From assembly GCA_947259195.1 (NCBI GenBank), contig CAMYLC010000089.1, positions 1-33,962 on the forward strand: a DNA stretch of 33,962 bases, written 5' to 3'. The notes under the pieces are model-generated. The model had not been told where the DNA came from. It saw nothing but the letters and a program-made list of their open reading frames with translations, and ran no database searches. This DNA comes from Thermoanaerobaculia bacterium (lineage in GTDB: Bacteria; Acidobacteriota; Thermoanaerobaculia; Multivoradales; JAHEKO01). Positions 8,518 through 17,206 of the stretch are shown piece by piece (within the stretch, counting starts at the first letter, position 1; each line of letters starts with the position of its first letter). The position numbers and the translations under genes were made by a program.

Positions 8518-9784
8518 CTTCCGAACCATCGCCAAACGCGAGTATCTGGCACGCCTCCGCAGCAAGGGCTTCTGGATCAGCACCATCGCGCTGCCGATAA
8601 TGATGGCGGCCTGGGCAGTCCTGCCCAGCCTCATGGTGGCAAAGGCGCGAACCAGCCAGAAACTGGCGGTCGTGGACCGGACCCACCTGGTCGCAGAATT
8701 GCTACAGACGGCTCTGGACGATTTGGCGAGGCGCACAGCCGATCAGGTCAGCTTCGATCTGGAGCTAGTCGAGCCTCGGGTGGACGCCGAGTCACAGCGG
8801 GCGGATCTCGATCAACGCGTGCTGGACGAAGAGATCGCGGCCTGGGTCTGGATCGATCCCGAGATGTTGGCCGAGAATCGGGTGGAGTACCACGCTGAAA
8901 GCGTCTCGAACTTCATTACCCAGCAAGCCCTGACAGGGGCGCTGTCCGTGGCGGTGCAACAGGTTCGGCTGGTGGAGTCGGGCTACGACCCCGAGATCGT
9001 GGCGGAGCTCTCCAGCACGATCGATTTGGACACCGTTCGCATCTCGGAAGAGGGGAGTCGTGCGGAAGGCGGGCTGGGTGGATTTGCCTTGGCCTTCGGC
9101 GTCTTCATGGTGCTGTATATGACCACTTTGATCTATGGCCAGCAGGTCATGCTCGGCGTCCTGGAGGAGAAGAGCTCCCGAGTAGTCGAGGTGCTCCTTT
9201 CGACCGTCGATCCAATCGACCTGATGGCCGGCAAGATCGCCGGCATCGGCCTGGCTGGCCTGACCCAGATCGCCATCTGGATCGCCACTGCAGCGGTTCT
9301 CACCGCGCCTGGGGTGGTTGCCATCATGGCGTTCCTGCCGGCAGGCACCGAGCTGCCCACACTCTCGCCGATTCTGGTGCTGCACTTCTTCCTGCTGTTC
9401 ATTCTGGGCTACTTCTTCTACGCCACTTTCTACGCCATGATCGGATCGGCCTTCAACAACCCCCAGGAGGCGCAGCAGATGGCTTCGCTCGCGGTCATCT
9501 TCGTCGTCCTCCCATGGATCTTCTTCCTACCGATCCTCAACGATCCCGACTCGACGCTTGCAGTGGTGACCTCGCTGATTCCGATCTTCACGCCCTTTCT
9601 CATGGTGCTGAGGATCGCCGTAAAGATGCCACCTACCTGGCAGATCCTGCTCGGCTATTTTCTCACCACCGCGCTGTGCGTCGGGATGATCTGGCTCTGT
9701 GCGCGAATCTACCGGGTGGGGATCTTGATGTACGGCAAGAAGCCCAATCTCAGAGAGCTCTGGCGCTGGGTCCGCTACGCCTAA
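8504..9784 (+). CDS. ABC-2 type permease, NatB/YhaP-like
   Basis: Membrane subunit partnered with the preceding ATPase, 426 residues. The N-terminal region FRTIAKREYLARLRSKGFW is the amphipathic elbow helix of ABC-2 permeases, followed by TM1 (about 24-46), a long extracytoplasmic domain of roughly 150 residues, and a C-terminal block of about five TM segments starting near residue 190 (LGGFALAFGVFMVLYMTTLIYG). The motif VLEEKSSRVVEVLLSTVDPIDLMAGKI (about 219-245) is typical of the NatB/ABC2_membrane_3 family. The ATG lies inside the ATPase gene (14-base overlap). No further gene follows in the unit; a dispersed repeat begins three bases after the stop codon. Confidence 0.92.
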   Translation: MRPGNFRTIAKREYLARLRSKGFWISTIALPIMMAAWAVLPSLMVAKARTSQKLAVVDRTHLVAELLQTALDDLARRTADQVSFDLELVEPRVDAESQRADLDQRVLDEEIAAWVWIDPEMLAENRVEYHAESVSNFITQQALTGALSVAVQQVRLVESGYDPEIVAELSSTIDLDTVRISEEGSRAEGGLGGFALAFGVFMVLYMTTLIYGQQVMLGVLEEKSSRVVEVLLSTVDPIDLMAGKIAGIGLAGLTQIAIWIATAAVLTAPGVVAIMAFLPAGTELPTLSPILVLHFFLLFILGYFFYATFYAMIGSAFNNPQEAQQMASLAVIFVVLPWIFFLPILNDPDSTLAVVTSLIPIFTPFLMVLRIAVKMPPTWQILLGYFLTTALCVGMIWLCARIYRVGILMYGKKPNLRELWRWVRYA

Positions 9785-9787
9785 TAA

Positions 9788-9878
9788 GGGGATGAGGCGG
9801 CCGGCGTACCTTCGGCCGGTCTTTGAGGGCTTGGGGGTTGAGGAGTCCGTCGTCCCTCCGGCCTACCTTTGAGGCAGT
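9788..9878 (+). repeat. Dispersed tandem-unit repeat, copy A
   Basis: Two imperfect tandem units of 45 and 46 bases, 9788-9832 and 9833-9878. Each begins GGGG-TTGAGG or GGGGATGAGG and ends near CTTTGAGG. The same two-unit structure recurs at 23313-23405 and 33176-33256. Unit 1 can form GGCCG/CGGCC (9799-9803 with 9813-9817); unit 2 has the weaker AGTCCG/CGGCCT pairing with one mismatch. A tail to about 9922 contains CCCCTAGG and CCTCTAAG in tandem (9895-9910), which resembles the CCCCTAAG array at 30412. The whole 233-base spacer 9785-10017 holds this repeat and nothing else I can identify. Confidence 0.75.
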
Positions 9879-10017
9879 GGGGCCCCCTCCCATTCCCCTA
9901 GGCCTCTAAGCCCCGACTGCCCTATGCCCCTGTTACTTCTAACGGTGCAAGTTCGTGTTGGTCCAGGAGATTCGGACGGTGTAGCCTTGCAATCGCTGAA
10001 TCCCTCTGGACCCAGTC

Positions 10018-12015
10018 ATGCTGATGAGTCGCCAGCGTTACGCAACCAGCCTGATCGTGGTGTCGCTGATTGCCGCAGCGCTCCGGCTCGGGACCTGGAG
10101 CTCGGTCTTTACCGCGAGTGGCATCACATTGGACGGCACGGACGGCTACTACCATCTGCGCCGCGCCTGGCTCACCCTGATGGACTGGCCATGGGTGCCT
10201 CAATTCGACCACCTCATGAACGTACCCGAGGGTGCGCCCCTGGTGTGGGCGCCTCTGTACGACTTTCTTCTGGCCACCATGGCCAAGGTACTGCCCGGAG
10301 GACCCGAGTCGGCTGTCGAATTGGCGGGTGCCGTCCTACCCCCGGTCCTCGGCGTGCTTCAGATCCTCGTCCTGGCGGTGCTCCTCAGGCGACTCGCCGG
10401 ACGCCGCACAGCCATCCTCGGCGCTGCGCTGGCGGCCTTTCTTCCTGGCGCTGTGCGCTTCACGCTCCTCGGCGCCTCGGACCACGATCCGCTGATAGAG
10501 CTCGCCGCTCTCGGTGTTCTGGCGGCGATGGCGGGGGCCTTGGGCCGGACCGAATCCGATCCGATGCCGGTTGGAAGAAGCTCCATCGAGGCTGCCCTCT
10601 GGTTGAGCGCTCTCATGTTGACATGGCCAGGAGCTATCATCCACAGTGGCCTCTTCATTGTTGTCGGAGTGTCGTCGACTGCCGCTGCCGGGTGGCGCTC
10701 CGAGTCCTCTTCACGCCTCGGGAAGAGCCTGGCCCTGGGAGGACTGGGCGCTGCCCTCATCGTCCTGCCGTTCGTTCTGGGGAGTGTCTGGACTTCCTCG
10801 GCCGGAGCTTCCTACGAAGGCCTGTCCTGGCTTCAGCTGGCTGCCCTCCTGGGAGTGTCGCTGGCCGGCAGCCTGCTTGCCCTCGCCACCGGCAACTCGC
10901 GGCGCAACCGCTGGCAGACTGTGGCGCTGGCTTGCGTCAGCGCCATTGCACTCACTGTCCTTCTCCCAATTTGCCTACCGCCCCTTTTAGCTGGTCTGAC
11001 ATTTCTCGGTCGCGCCGAGCCCTGGCTCCAGTCCATCGCCGAGTCTCGGCCACTGCTGTCACTCCTCGGCCGACCCGACCTCAGGCCCCTCCTGGTGCGC
11101 CTATCCTTGATCCCGTTGCTGCTGCCGATTGTCGGCCTCTGGCTCGTGAGGCGTACCAGGTCTCCGGTCGCAACCGCTTTTCTACTGACCTGGGCCATCT
11201 ACACGCTGTTGTTGGCTCTGTTTCAGGCCCGCTACAGTCATGGCGCGGTATTCGCCGTGGCAGCCGTGGCCGCCCTCGCCATGGTCCAGTTCTCTTCACG
11301 GACCTCCATAGATCACCTCCCTCAGCGGGCCTACCTTCTCGTCGCCCTGACCTTCCTGCCCTGCCTGGCGGCGTATCTTCCAGTACCGGGCTTTGCAGGG
11401 CTCCGCTTTTTCGGTCGCCCCGCACCTGTGGTGGCCTCCGGCATGGACAGCGTCTGCTTCTTTCTCCGTGCGACTGCTCGGCCGCCCGCCTCCTGGAAAC
11501 AACCCGAGATACCAGCCGAGGAGTCGGTCCTGGGGCCCTGGAGCGCCGGTCACTGGTTCGAGTGGATCGGACAGAAAGCTACCATCGCCAGCCCGTTCGG
11601 GTCGCATGGACAGCCCAGCTTTCACGACGCTGTGGGATTCTATTTCCTGGAGGACGACGATGAGATCGCCTCTCTGCTGGAGCGCCGACGGGTCCGCTGG
11701 GTGGTGGTGGAAAGCGACCTGCTGAAACTCGAGCACGCTGCACGGATGGCGGCTATCGATCCCGAGGTCTTCCTCGGACCCAAGACCCCAGACGGCCGGC
11801 GTGCGATCAGGTTGAACCGACTCCTGGACACGATCGGCGCGCGACTGGCCTTCGCTACCGATTTCTCCGAGCAAACCTCGGTGGCAGCGCCCGCCCCGCC
11901 GCCGGGCTTCAGGGAAGTCTTCAGGACACCCCTGCTGCGGCAGGGGCCGTTCGGACCCGTGCCGATCATTCGGGTCTACGAGGTCGACCTTGCCGATCTA
12001 CCTGGAACTCGCTAA
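10018..12015 (+). CDS. STT3/PglB/AglB-like GT-C membrane glycosyltransferase
   Basis: Predicted polytopic inner-membrane protein of 665 residues resembling the catalytic subunit of oligosaccharyltransferase, which moves a lipid-linked glycan to protein in the periplasm. Evidence: an N-terminal TM, then the first-loop acidic motif TDGYYHLRRA (41-50, compare DxWYHxR in archaeal AglB), a second acidic cluster GASDHDPLIE (about 154-163) where STT3 proteins have a DxD/DHH motif, about ten further TM segments, and a C-terminal soluble domain. The diagnostic WWDYG is not present; the matching place reads WSAGHWFEWIG (about 511-521). Bacterial homologues outside Campylobacter often show this looser form and may have other acceptors. 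No flippase or glycan operon is adjacent. ATG at 10018 or 10024; neither has a strong SD. Confidence 0.75.
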   Translation: MLMSRQRYATSLIVVSLIAAALRLGTWSSVFTASGITLDGTDGYYHLRRAWLTLMDWPWVPQFDHLMNVPEGAPLVWAPLYDFLLATMAKVLPGGPESAVELAGAVLPPVLGVLQILVLAVLLRRLAGRRTAILGAALAAFLPGAVRFTLLGASDHDPLIELAALGVLAAMAGALGRTESDPMPVGRSSIEAALWLSALMLTWPGAIIHSGLFIVVGVSSTAAAGWRSESSSRLGKSLALGGLGAALIVLPFVLGSVWTSSAGASYEGLSWLQLAALLGVSLAGSLLALATGNSRRNRWQTVALACVSAIALTVLLPICLPPLLAGLTFLGRAEPWLQSIAESRPLLSLLGRPDLRPLLVRLSLIPLLLPIVGLWLVRRTRSPVATAFLLTWAIYTLLLALFQARYSHGAVFAVAAVAALAMVQFSSRTSIDHLPQRAYLLVALTFLPCLAAYLPVPGFAGLRFFGRPAPVVASGMDSVCFFLRATARPPASWKQPEIPAEESVLGPWSAGHWFEWIGQKATIASPFGSHGQPSFHDAVGFYFLEDDDEIASLLERRRVRWVVVESDLLKLEHAARMAAIDPEVFLGPKTPDGRRAIRLNRLLDTIGARLAFATDFSEQTSVAAPAPPPGFREVFRTPLLRQGPFGPVPIIRVYEVDLADLPGTR

Positions 12016-12060
12016 GGACCCTGGGCCCTACCCGTCTTACGGCTGCTGAATTCTCGTGGT

Positions 12061-12078
12061 GCAGGAGCTGTTTCCTGC
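12061..12078 (+). terminator. Stem-loop in the spacer after the STT3-like gene
   Basis: Perfect 6-bp stem GCAGGA/TCCTGC around a GCTGTT loop, 46 bases after the STT3-like stop and 50 before the next start. There is no T-run after it, so it is at best a factor-assisted terminator or an RNA stability element. Confidence 0.3.
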
Positions 12079-12127
12079 CCTCGGATTCGACTATTCTTGG
12101 CACTCACGCTGAAGAGAAAGGACTCCA

Positions 12128-12721
12128 ATGAGCAGCCTCAAGACCTTGAAGTACTCCTTTGTCTATCTGACCCTCTGGGCGATTGCATGCGCTCCTGGAG
12201 TCGAGCAGACGACTCCTCCACAGACCCGTGCAACGAGCACAGCCGCCGAGGAAAGTGCGGTCGTTGAGAGTCTGCGTCCCGAGGTTCTCCTTACGAACGG
12301 CCTTGCGCCTTTCGAAGGGGAGGCGATCCTGGTAGGAGGTCAACCCACGCCAGCCCAGCTCGAGAGAGCTCGGGACCTCGGCTACAAGACCGTGATCAAC
12401 CTTCGCCAGCCCGAAGAGAAGGACAACACCGACCCGGAACTGGTTCGGTATCTAGAGATGACCTACGTCTCGCTTCCCATCGGTGGCCCTTCAGACATTA
12501 CCCAAGAGAAGGCGCGAGCCCTGGCCGACGCCCTCGAAGCCACGGAGTCGCCTGTTCTTGTGCACTGTGCAAGTGGCAATCGCGTAGGGGGACTCTTCGC
12601 GATGAAGGCCTTCTACGTCGACGGCATGAGCCCTGAGGAGGCGCTAGCGGTAGGCAAGGCGGCGGGCATGACTCGTCTCGAGCCCACGGTGCGCGAAACG
12701 CTGGGGCTGCCCACCGAGTAG
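12128..12721 (+). CDS. DUF442-type (beta-lactamase hydrolase-like) phosphatase, lipoprotein
   Basis: A 197-residue protein with a lipoprotein signal peptide (basic KTLK, hydrophobic core, lipobox AIAC with Cys21), so it should be tethered outside the cytoplasmic membrane. After a low-complexity linker the domain begins at FEGEAILVGGQPTPAQLERARDLGYKTVINLR (about 62-93), the standard opening of the DUF442/BLH branch of dual-specificity phosphatases. The catalytic loop is VHCASGNRVGG with Cys147 and Arg152, spaced C-x4-R as in DUF442 relatives rather than the classic C-x5-R. SD site GAAAGGA upstream of ATG 12128. DUF442 domains elsewhere accompany sulfide-oxidation or stress genes, but nothing of that kind is next to it. 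Phosphatase activity is by family only. Confidence 0.85.
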   Translation: MSSLKTLKYSFVYLTLWAIACAPGVEQTTPPQTRATSTAAEESAVVESLRPEVLLTNGLAPFEGEAILVGGQPTPAQLERARDLGYKTVINLRQPEEKDNTDPELVRYLEMTYVSLPIGGPSDITQEKARALADALEATESPVLVHCASGNRVGGLFAMKAFYVDGMSPEEALAVGKAAGMTRLEPTVRETLGLPTE

Positions 12722-12732
12722 AGCTTCGTAGC

Positions 12733-13911
12733 TCATAGGCGGCGGCGAGCCTGGCCGGCATCTTGACCGAAGTGGAGCTCGAAGCCGAGATACAGCCCGG
12801 GCACTACATCCCAATCGCCGCCTCGCTCGAACTTCCGGTAGGCCACCTCCGGGCGCACCTCGAGAAACAACCACTCGCGACTGACTCTGCCTCTGTAGGT
12901 GAGCCGGATGCTGTAGACATTCAGCGGCACATCGGCGCCGGTCTCGCCGTCGATGGCAAATCGATAGGCGAGGGCAGAGCCCGGCGTCAACGCCTGATAG
13001 AGGATGAACGAAGTAAGCCAATCCACGCCTTCTGTGTCCTGGGAGAAGGTCGCGCTCCCATTCCAACCCAGCAGGAAGCGCTTTCGGATCATGTGCTCCA
13101 AATCGAAGATCGTCGAGGCTCCCGCGCCGTCTTCCTGCTTCCAAAACAGGGTCTGGCGGTAACGACCCAGCGTCCTGTCGCCGAAGAAGGCATGGCGGCG
13201 ATAGCGGGCCCTGCCCCAGACATCTGGCGGCCACGCGACGTTGACGCCGCCGCCGATATCCAGGCGTCGACGAGAGTTCTTGATCGGGCTGTAGCCGAGA
13301 CCCAGAAGCCACTCCTCGTCTTCTGTATTCCGAAACACGTCGGGTCTTCGCTCCAGCGGGCTACCCGTCTCTCGAGTGAACTCTTCGTCACTGACCCGCC
13401 CAAAGAACCCCCTCACCCTCCTTTCGACCTTGTCGACATTGGGTAGATCGAACTTTGTCCTCAGCGTGCCATCCAGATCCACACCGTCCCGTTCGTTCCA
13501 GACCACAGCGCCCCGAAACCAGCCGATGGTGGGCTCGGCCTCGATAAAGGCCGCGTCGTTGCCGAACAGATTGTCGAACCACCGCGCCGACGAGCAGACG
13601 CTCTTGAAGATACTGCGCTGTACCCAGTCGATCCAGGCCCCAGGGTCGTCCTGAGGCAGGGCGCAAGGATTCTGTATGGCTTCCACGCCAAAATCCTCTC
13701 GGGACTCGACTGTATCTTCAGCTTGCTCGCTGTCCTCAGCCGTTGGCGACGAGTCATCCTCGATGATGGGAGCCTGGCACCACGCGGGACTCACCATACA
13801 GGCGGCAATCAGCAACCAGAGAGCTCCCAGGGCCCCGTCAAGTGAGCAGGTAGGTCTGCGCCGGTTCGGGTCTCGCAGCTGTGAAGGATCTCTGAATCCC
13901 ATCTCTAGCAC
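12733..13911 (-). CDS. Conserved hypothetical, predicted outer-membrane beta-barrel
   Basis: A 392-residue exported protein. Hydrophobic segment 28-45 (GALWLLIAACMVSPAWCQA) is a probable signal peptide after a long basic N-region. Residues 47-75 are acidic and low complexity. From about 100 the sequence alternates short amphipathic strands typical of a barrel (RLDIGGGVNVAW, RRKRF-like RKRFLLGWNGSATFSQ, WLFLEVRPEVAYRK, GLYLGFELHFG). The phrase VVWNERDGVDLDGTLRTKFDLPNVDK resembles a family of uncharacterised gammaproteobacterial envelope proteins I know only as hypotheticals. Start GTG 13911 or ATG 13902; neither is well supported. It converges with the DUF442 gene and diverges from the DUF1800 gene. 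No function is proposed. Confidence 0.78.
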   Translation of the reverse strand: MLEMGFRDPSQLRDPNRRRPTCSLDGALGALWLLIAACMVSPAWCQAPIIEDDSSPTAEDSEQAEDTVESREDFGVEAIQNPCALPQDDPGAWIDWVQRSIFKSVCSSARWFDNLFGNDAAFIEAEPTIGWFRGAVVWNERDGVDLDGTLRTKFDLPNVDKVERRVRGFFGRVSDEEFTRETGSPLERRPDVFRNTEDEEWLLGLGYSPIKNSRRRLDIGGGVNVAWPPDVWGRARYRRHAFFGDRTLGRYRQTLFWKQEDGAGASTIFDLEHMIRKRFLLGWNGSATFSQDTEGVDWLTSFILYQALTPGSALAYRFAIDGETGADVPLNVYSIRLTYRGRVSREWLFLEVRPEVAYRKFERGGDWDVVPGLYLGFELHFGQDAGQARRRL

Positions 13912-13965
13912 TCGAAGTCGCTCCGGGAAGCTCCCCGCTTTCGATTAGTTCCGCAGTCGAACATG

Positions 13966-13977
13966 GTTCCGCGGAAC
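13966..13977. promoter_or_regulatory. 12-bp perfect palindrome in a divergent promoter region
   Basis: GTTCCGCGGAAC, a perfect 12-bp palindrome, sits in the 160-bp spacer between the minus-strand barrel gene and the plus-strand DUF1800 gene. Palindromes of this size between divergent genes are often operators for dimeric regulators. No regulator gene is adjacent, so this is only a candidate. Confidence 0.35.
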
Positions 13978-14071
13978 AGCCTAAGAATACTGCGACTCTC
14001 GCCTTCGGCCGCAGGACAACCTGTGACAAAGTCCATAGACCCACCGTCTGAGATCCTCTATACCAGTCAGA

Positions 14072-15805
14072 ATGGCCCCTCTTTACCGCCCCCCCGGCCT
14101 CGATCACCGTGAATTCCTTCGCCGGGCAGCCCGCCTCCCGGCCTCTCGATCTCTGGTAGAGCCCCCTTCCAGGTCCTTCCTCGAATCGACCCGGCGGCCA
14201 TTGATGCGCTCTGCCACCAGTCGGTCTCTCGTCGAAAGCCGGGCGGAGGCCGCTCACTTGGAAGCTCCGCCGGTCGGCGTGGTGGCCTTCAACCGGATGG
14301 CCTTCGGTCCCAGACCCGGCGACCTCGATGCCTTCGAGGCTTTGGGAGGCACCGATGAGGCGAGGCTCCTCGCCTTTGTGGACCAGCAACTCGCTCCCGA
14401 GAGCATCGATGACAGTGAGGCAGAAGCTCGAATCGCGGCCTCGGGATTCACCACCATAAACAAGTCCCTGTCTCAACTCTGGGTGGACCATGCAGTCGGC
14501 GACCCAGACTGGGAAGTCCGCATTCGCCCAGTCGTCGAGACACAGCTCAGCACCTTTGTTCGAGCGGTCTACAGCCGGCGTCAGCTCTTGCAAGTGCTGG
14601 CAGACTTCTGGCACAACCACTTCAACGTCTACGGCTGGGACTTCTGGGAAGCGCCGGTCTTCGTCCACTATGACCGGGATGTCATCCGACCCAACGTGAT
14701 GGGCAACTTTCGAACGATGCTCGAAGCAGTCGCCAAAAGCACCGACATGCTGTTCTATCTGGACAACTGGCAGAGCTCGAAAGACGGCCCCAATGAGAAC
14801 TTCGCCCGTGAGCTCCTCGAGCTCCACACCCTGGGCTCCGAAAACTACTTCGGCGCCATCCCGCGGAACCAAGTTCCGACCGACGGGGACGGCATCGCGG
14901 TCGGATTCGTCGATGAGGACGTCTTTTCGGTGGCACGATGCCTGACGGGGTGGTCTGTGGATGGCGATCCCTGGTGGGATCCCACTACGGGCAACGGGAT
15001 CTATCTCTATCGACACGACTGGCACGATCTCGCCGCAAAGAACGTCCTCGGACTCGACCTGCCGGCGAACCAACCCGCCGAGAAGGACGGCCGAGACGTG
15101 CTCGATCTGCTGGCCGCTCACCCTGGCACGGGTAGGTACATAGCCCGCAAGCTGTGTAGCCGGCTGATCGGTGACCAGCCCCCTGACGGGATCGTCGACG
15201 CCGCGGCGGCGGTCTTCACGACCCAAGTGGATGCCCCCGACCAGATTGCCCAGGTCGTGCGCGCCATTCTGCTCTCTGACGAGTTTCGCTCGACCTGGGG
15301 CGATAAGGTGAAACGGCCTTTCGAGATCGCTGTCAGCACTCTCAGGGCCGGCGACGCCGACTTCCCGTTCATCGAAGGCAACGGCGACACCGACACGTTC
15401 GAGTGGCTCTACTACAACACCGGTCAGTACCTCTTCGGCTGGCACCCTCCGAACGGCTACCCCGACTTCAAGGAAGCCTGGATCAGCTCGGGACCCAGGG
15501 TAATGGGGTGGCGACTGACCAATTGGCTGATCGACGTTCAGGATTCTGCCGATACCTATCGAATGGACGCGGTCAGCCAGACGCCCCCGCAGGCTCGTTC
15601 GGCCAGAGCCATCACAGAGTTCTGGGTCGATCGAATCCTGGGTCGACCTGCCACCTCGGAGACCTCCGAGGAGCTGATCGACTTCATGGCTCAAGGCCGC
15701 AATCCCGACTTCGATCTGCCGTTGGACACCGACGTGGGCACCCAGGAGCGTCTGCAGACGTTGCTGGGACTCATCTTCATGACTCCAGAGTTCCTGTGGC
15801 GTTAG
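14072..15805 (+). CDS. DUF1800 family protein
   Basis: Member of the DUF1800 family, 577 residues, found across Gram-negative bacteria almost always next to a DUF1501 gene; the biochemical role is not known. Family landmarks: FNRMAFGPRPGD (73-84), LADFWHNHFNVYG (about 177-188), ENFARELLELHTLG (about 242-255), LTGWSVDGDPWW, and the block LLAAHPGTGRYIARKLCSRLIG (about 350). GWHPPNGYPDF near 458 is also typical. The first 65 residues are Arg/Ser-rich and carry no recognisable signal peptide, unlike its Tat-exported partner. The start is uncertain: ATG 14072 has no SD site but sits 7 bases after a TATACC box, so a leaderless message is possible; ATG 14204 is an alternative. The partner gene starts 44 bases downstream. 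Confidence 0.9.
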   Translation: MAPLYRPPGLDHREFLRRAARLPASRSLVEPPSRSFLESTRRPLMRSATSRSLVESRAEAAHLEAPPVGVVAFNRMAFGPRPGDLDAFEALGGTDEARLLAFVDQQLAPESIDDSEAEARIAASGFTTINKSLSQLWVDHAVGDPDWEVRIRPVVETQLSTFVRAVYSRRQLLQVLADFWHNHFNVYGWDFWEAPVFVHYDRDVIRPNVMGNFRTMLEAVAKSTDMLFYLDNWQSSKDGPNENFARELLELHTLGSENYFGAIPRNQVPTDGDGIAVGFVDEDVFSVARCLTGWSVDGDPWWDPTTGNGIYLYRHDWHDLAAKNVLGLDLPANQPAEKDGRDVLDLLAAHPGTGRYIARKLCSRLIGDQPPDGIVDAAAAVFTTQVDAPDQIAQVVRAILLSDEFRSTWGDKVKRPFEIAVSTLRAGDADFPFIEGNGDTDTFEWLYYNTGQYLFGWHPPNGYPDFKEAWISSGPRVMGWRLTNWLIDVQDSADTYRMDAVSQTPPQARSARAITEFWVDRILGRPATSETSEELIDFMAQGRNPDFDLPLDTDVGTQERLQTLLGLIFMTPEFLWR

Positions 15806-15849
15806 GAATGATGAGCAACGCAGCAGCGGTCAAAGGAGGCTCCGGCTAG

Positions 15850-17190
15850 ATGTCTGAGATCACCCGTCGCGGATTCATGGTTGGTTGCTCGGCGGCCATC
15901 GCCGGCCTCGCCGGCTCGCGTTTCAACACCCTGGCTTTTGCCCAGCCAACCGCGGACCAGGAAGTCCTGGTCGTGCTCTTTCTGCGAGGCGGCACCGATG
16001 GGCTCAGCCTGCTACCGCCGATCTCAGGTGCAGACCGCGGCTACTACGAGGCTGCCCGACCGAGTCTCGCCGTTCCTACCACCGGGCCTGACGCGGCACT
16101 TCCACTCGATGCACAGTTCGGCCTTCACCCAGCTGCCGCCCCGCTGCTGGAGCTCTACCAGAATGGCAACGTCGCCGTTGTCCACGCTGCCGGGCTCAAC
16201 GAGGCCAATCGCAGCCACTTCGACGCCATGGAGTTCATGGAGCTTGGCACGCCCGGACTCAAGAACACGCCCACCGGTTGGCTGACACGTCATCTCCAAT
16301 CATCGGCTGGCCTGCCGCCCGAAGTCATCATGCCCTCACTGGCCATGGGGAGCAGCCAGCAAGCGTCGCTGCGCGGCGATCGAGAGACCGTGAACCTGGT
16401 CGACCCGGGAGTCTTCAGCCTGACGACGGGACCTTGGCGCTGGCGTGATGCCCAACGCACTTCCTTGCGGCACATCTACACTGCCGACAACTCGCTGCTC
16501 CACACTACCGGCAACAAAGCCCTCGATGCCCTCGACGTAATCGAGCTCTATGTCGATGACGACTATTCGCCAGCCAATGGCGCCGTCTATCCCGATACCG
16601 GGTTCGGCGAGCACCTGGCAACCGTGGCGCAGATGATCAAGCTGGAGATGGGCCTACACGTCGCTACCCTCGATCTCGGAGGCTGGGACACCCACACCGG
16701 TCACGGCTATTGGGTCCCTCTGCTTATCGAAGACCTGGCCCAGGGCCTCCTTGCCTTCTACACCGATCTCGACGGCGGTGGTTCCCAGGACTTTGCCCAG
16801 CGATTGACTCTGGTTGTGATGAGCGAGTTCGGCCGTAGGTTCGAGGAGAACTCGGATGATGGCACGGACCACGGGCACGGCAACGCCATGATGGTGATGG
16901 GTGGCAGCGCCATCGGAGGCCTACACGGCTCGTGGCCCGGTCTGGCAAGCCACCAGCTGTTCGAGGGACTCGACCTGGCAGTGACCACCGACTACCGACG
17001 GATTCTGAGCGAGATCCTGATCCGCCGCCTCGGCAACAACAAGCTCGGCGTCATCTTCCCGGGCTACTCTGATTACTCGCCGCTCGGGGTCGTTTCGGGT
17101 GTCGATCTACCGCCTGACTACGGTGAGCAGGTCTTCGCCAACGGCTTCGAGTCCGGCGATCTGGAAGCCTGGTCGACCCATCAACAGTAA
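15850..17190 (+). CDS. DUF1501 family protein, Tat-exported
   Basis: A 446-residue DUF1501 protein, distantly related to the alkaline-phosphatase/sulfatase fold and paired with DUF1800. A twin-arginine signal is clear: TRRGFMVG (5-12) then a hydrophobic core and AFAQP cleavage region near 30-33. Family landmarks are LVVLFLRGGTDGLSLLPP (about 38-55), NRSHFDAMEFMELG (about 120-133), TLDLGGWDTHTGHG (about 275-288), VVMSEFGRR (about 320-328) and DHGHGNAMMVMGG (about 339-351). The SD site AAAGGAGG ends about 10 bases before the ATG. The last 20 residues hold VFANGFESGDLEAWS, which looks like a separate tail motif after the catalytic-like domain. Exported folded, so a cofactor or metal is likely; the function is not established. 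Confidence 0.92.
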   Translation: MSEITRRGFMVGCSAAIAGLAGSRFNTLAFAQPTADQEVLVVLFLRGGTDGLSLLPPISGADRGYYEAARPSLAVPTTGPDAALPLDAQFGLHPAAAPLLELYQNGNVAVVHAAGLNEANRSHFDAMEFMELGTPGLKNTPTGWLTRHLQSSAGLPPEVIMPSLAMGSSQQASLRGDRETVNLVDPGVFSLTTGPWRWRDAQRTSLRHIYTADNSLLHTTGNKALDALDVIELYVDDDYSPANGAVYPDTGFGEHLATVAQMIKLEMGLHVATLDLGGWDTHTGHGYWVPLLIEDLAQGLLAFYTDLDGGGSQDFAQRLTLVVMSEFGRRFEENSDDGTDHGHGNAMMVMGGSAIGGLHGSWPGLASHQLFEGLDLAVTTDYRRILSEILIRRLGNNKLGVIFPGYSDYSPLGVVSGVDLPPDYGEQVFANGFESGDLEAWSTHQQ

Positions 17191-17206
17191 GCTGTCGACT
17201 CGGCTC

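Noticed and set aside
9924..11663. Long plus-strand ORF overlapping the STT3-like gene
   Set aside because: Arg/Pro/Ser-rich shadow frame of a high-GC gene; the membrane protein frame at 10018 is the real one.
13838..15694. 618-residue minus-strand ORF opposite DUF1800
   Set aside because: Antisense shadow; the plus frame has all DUF1800 landmarks.
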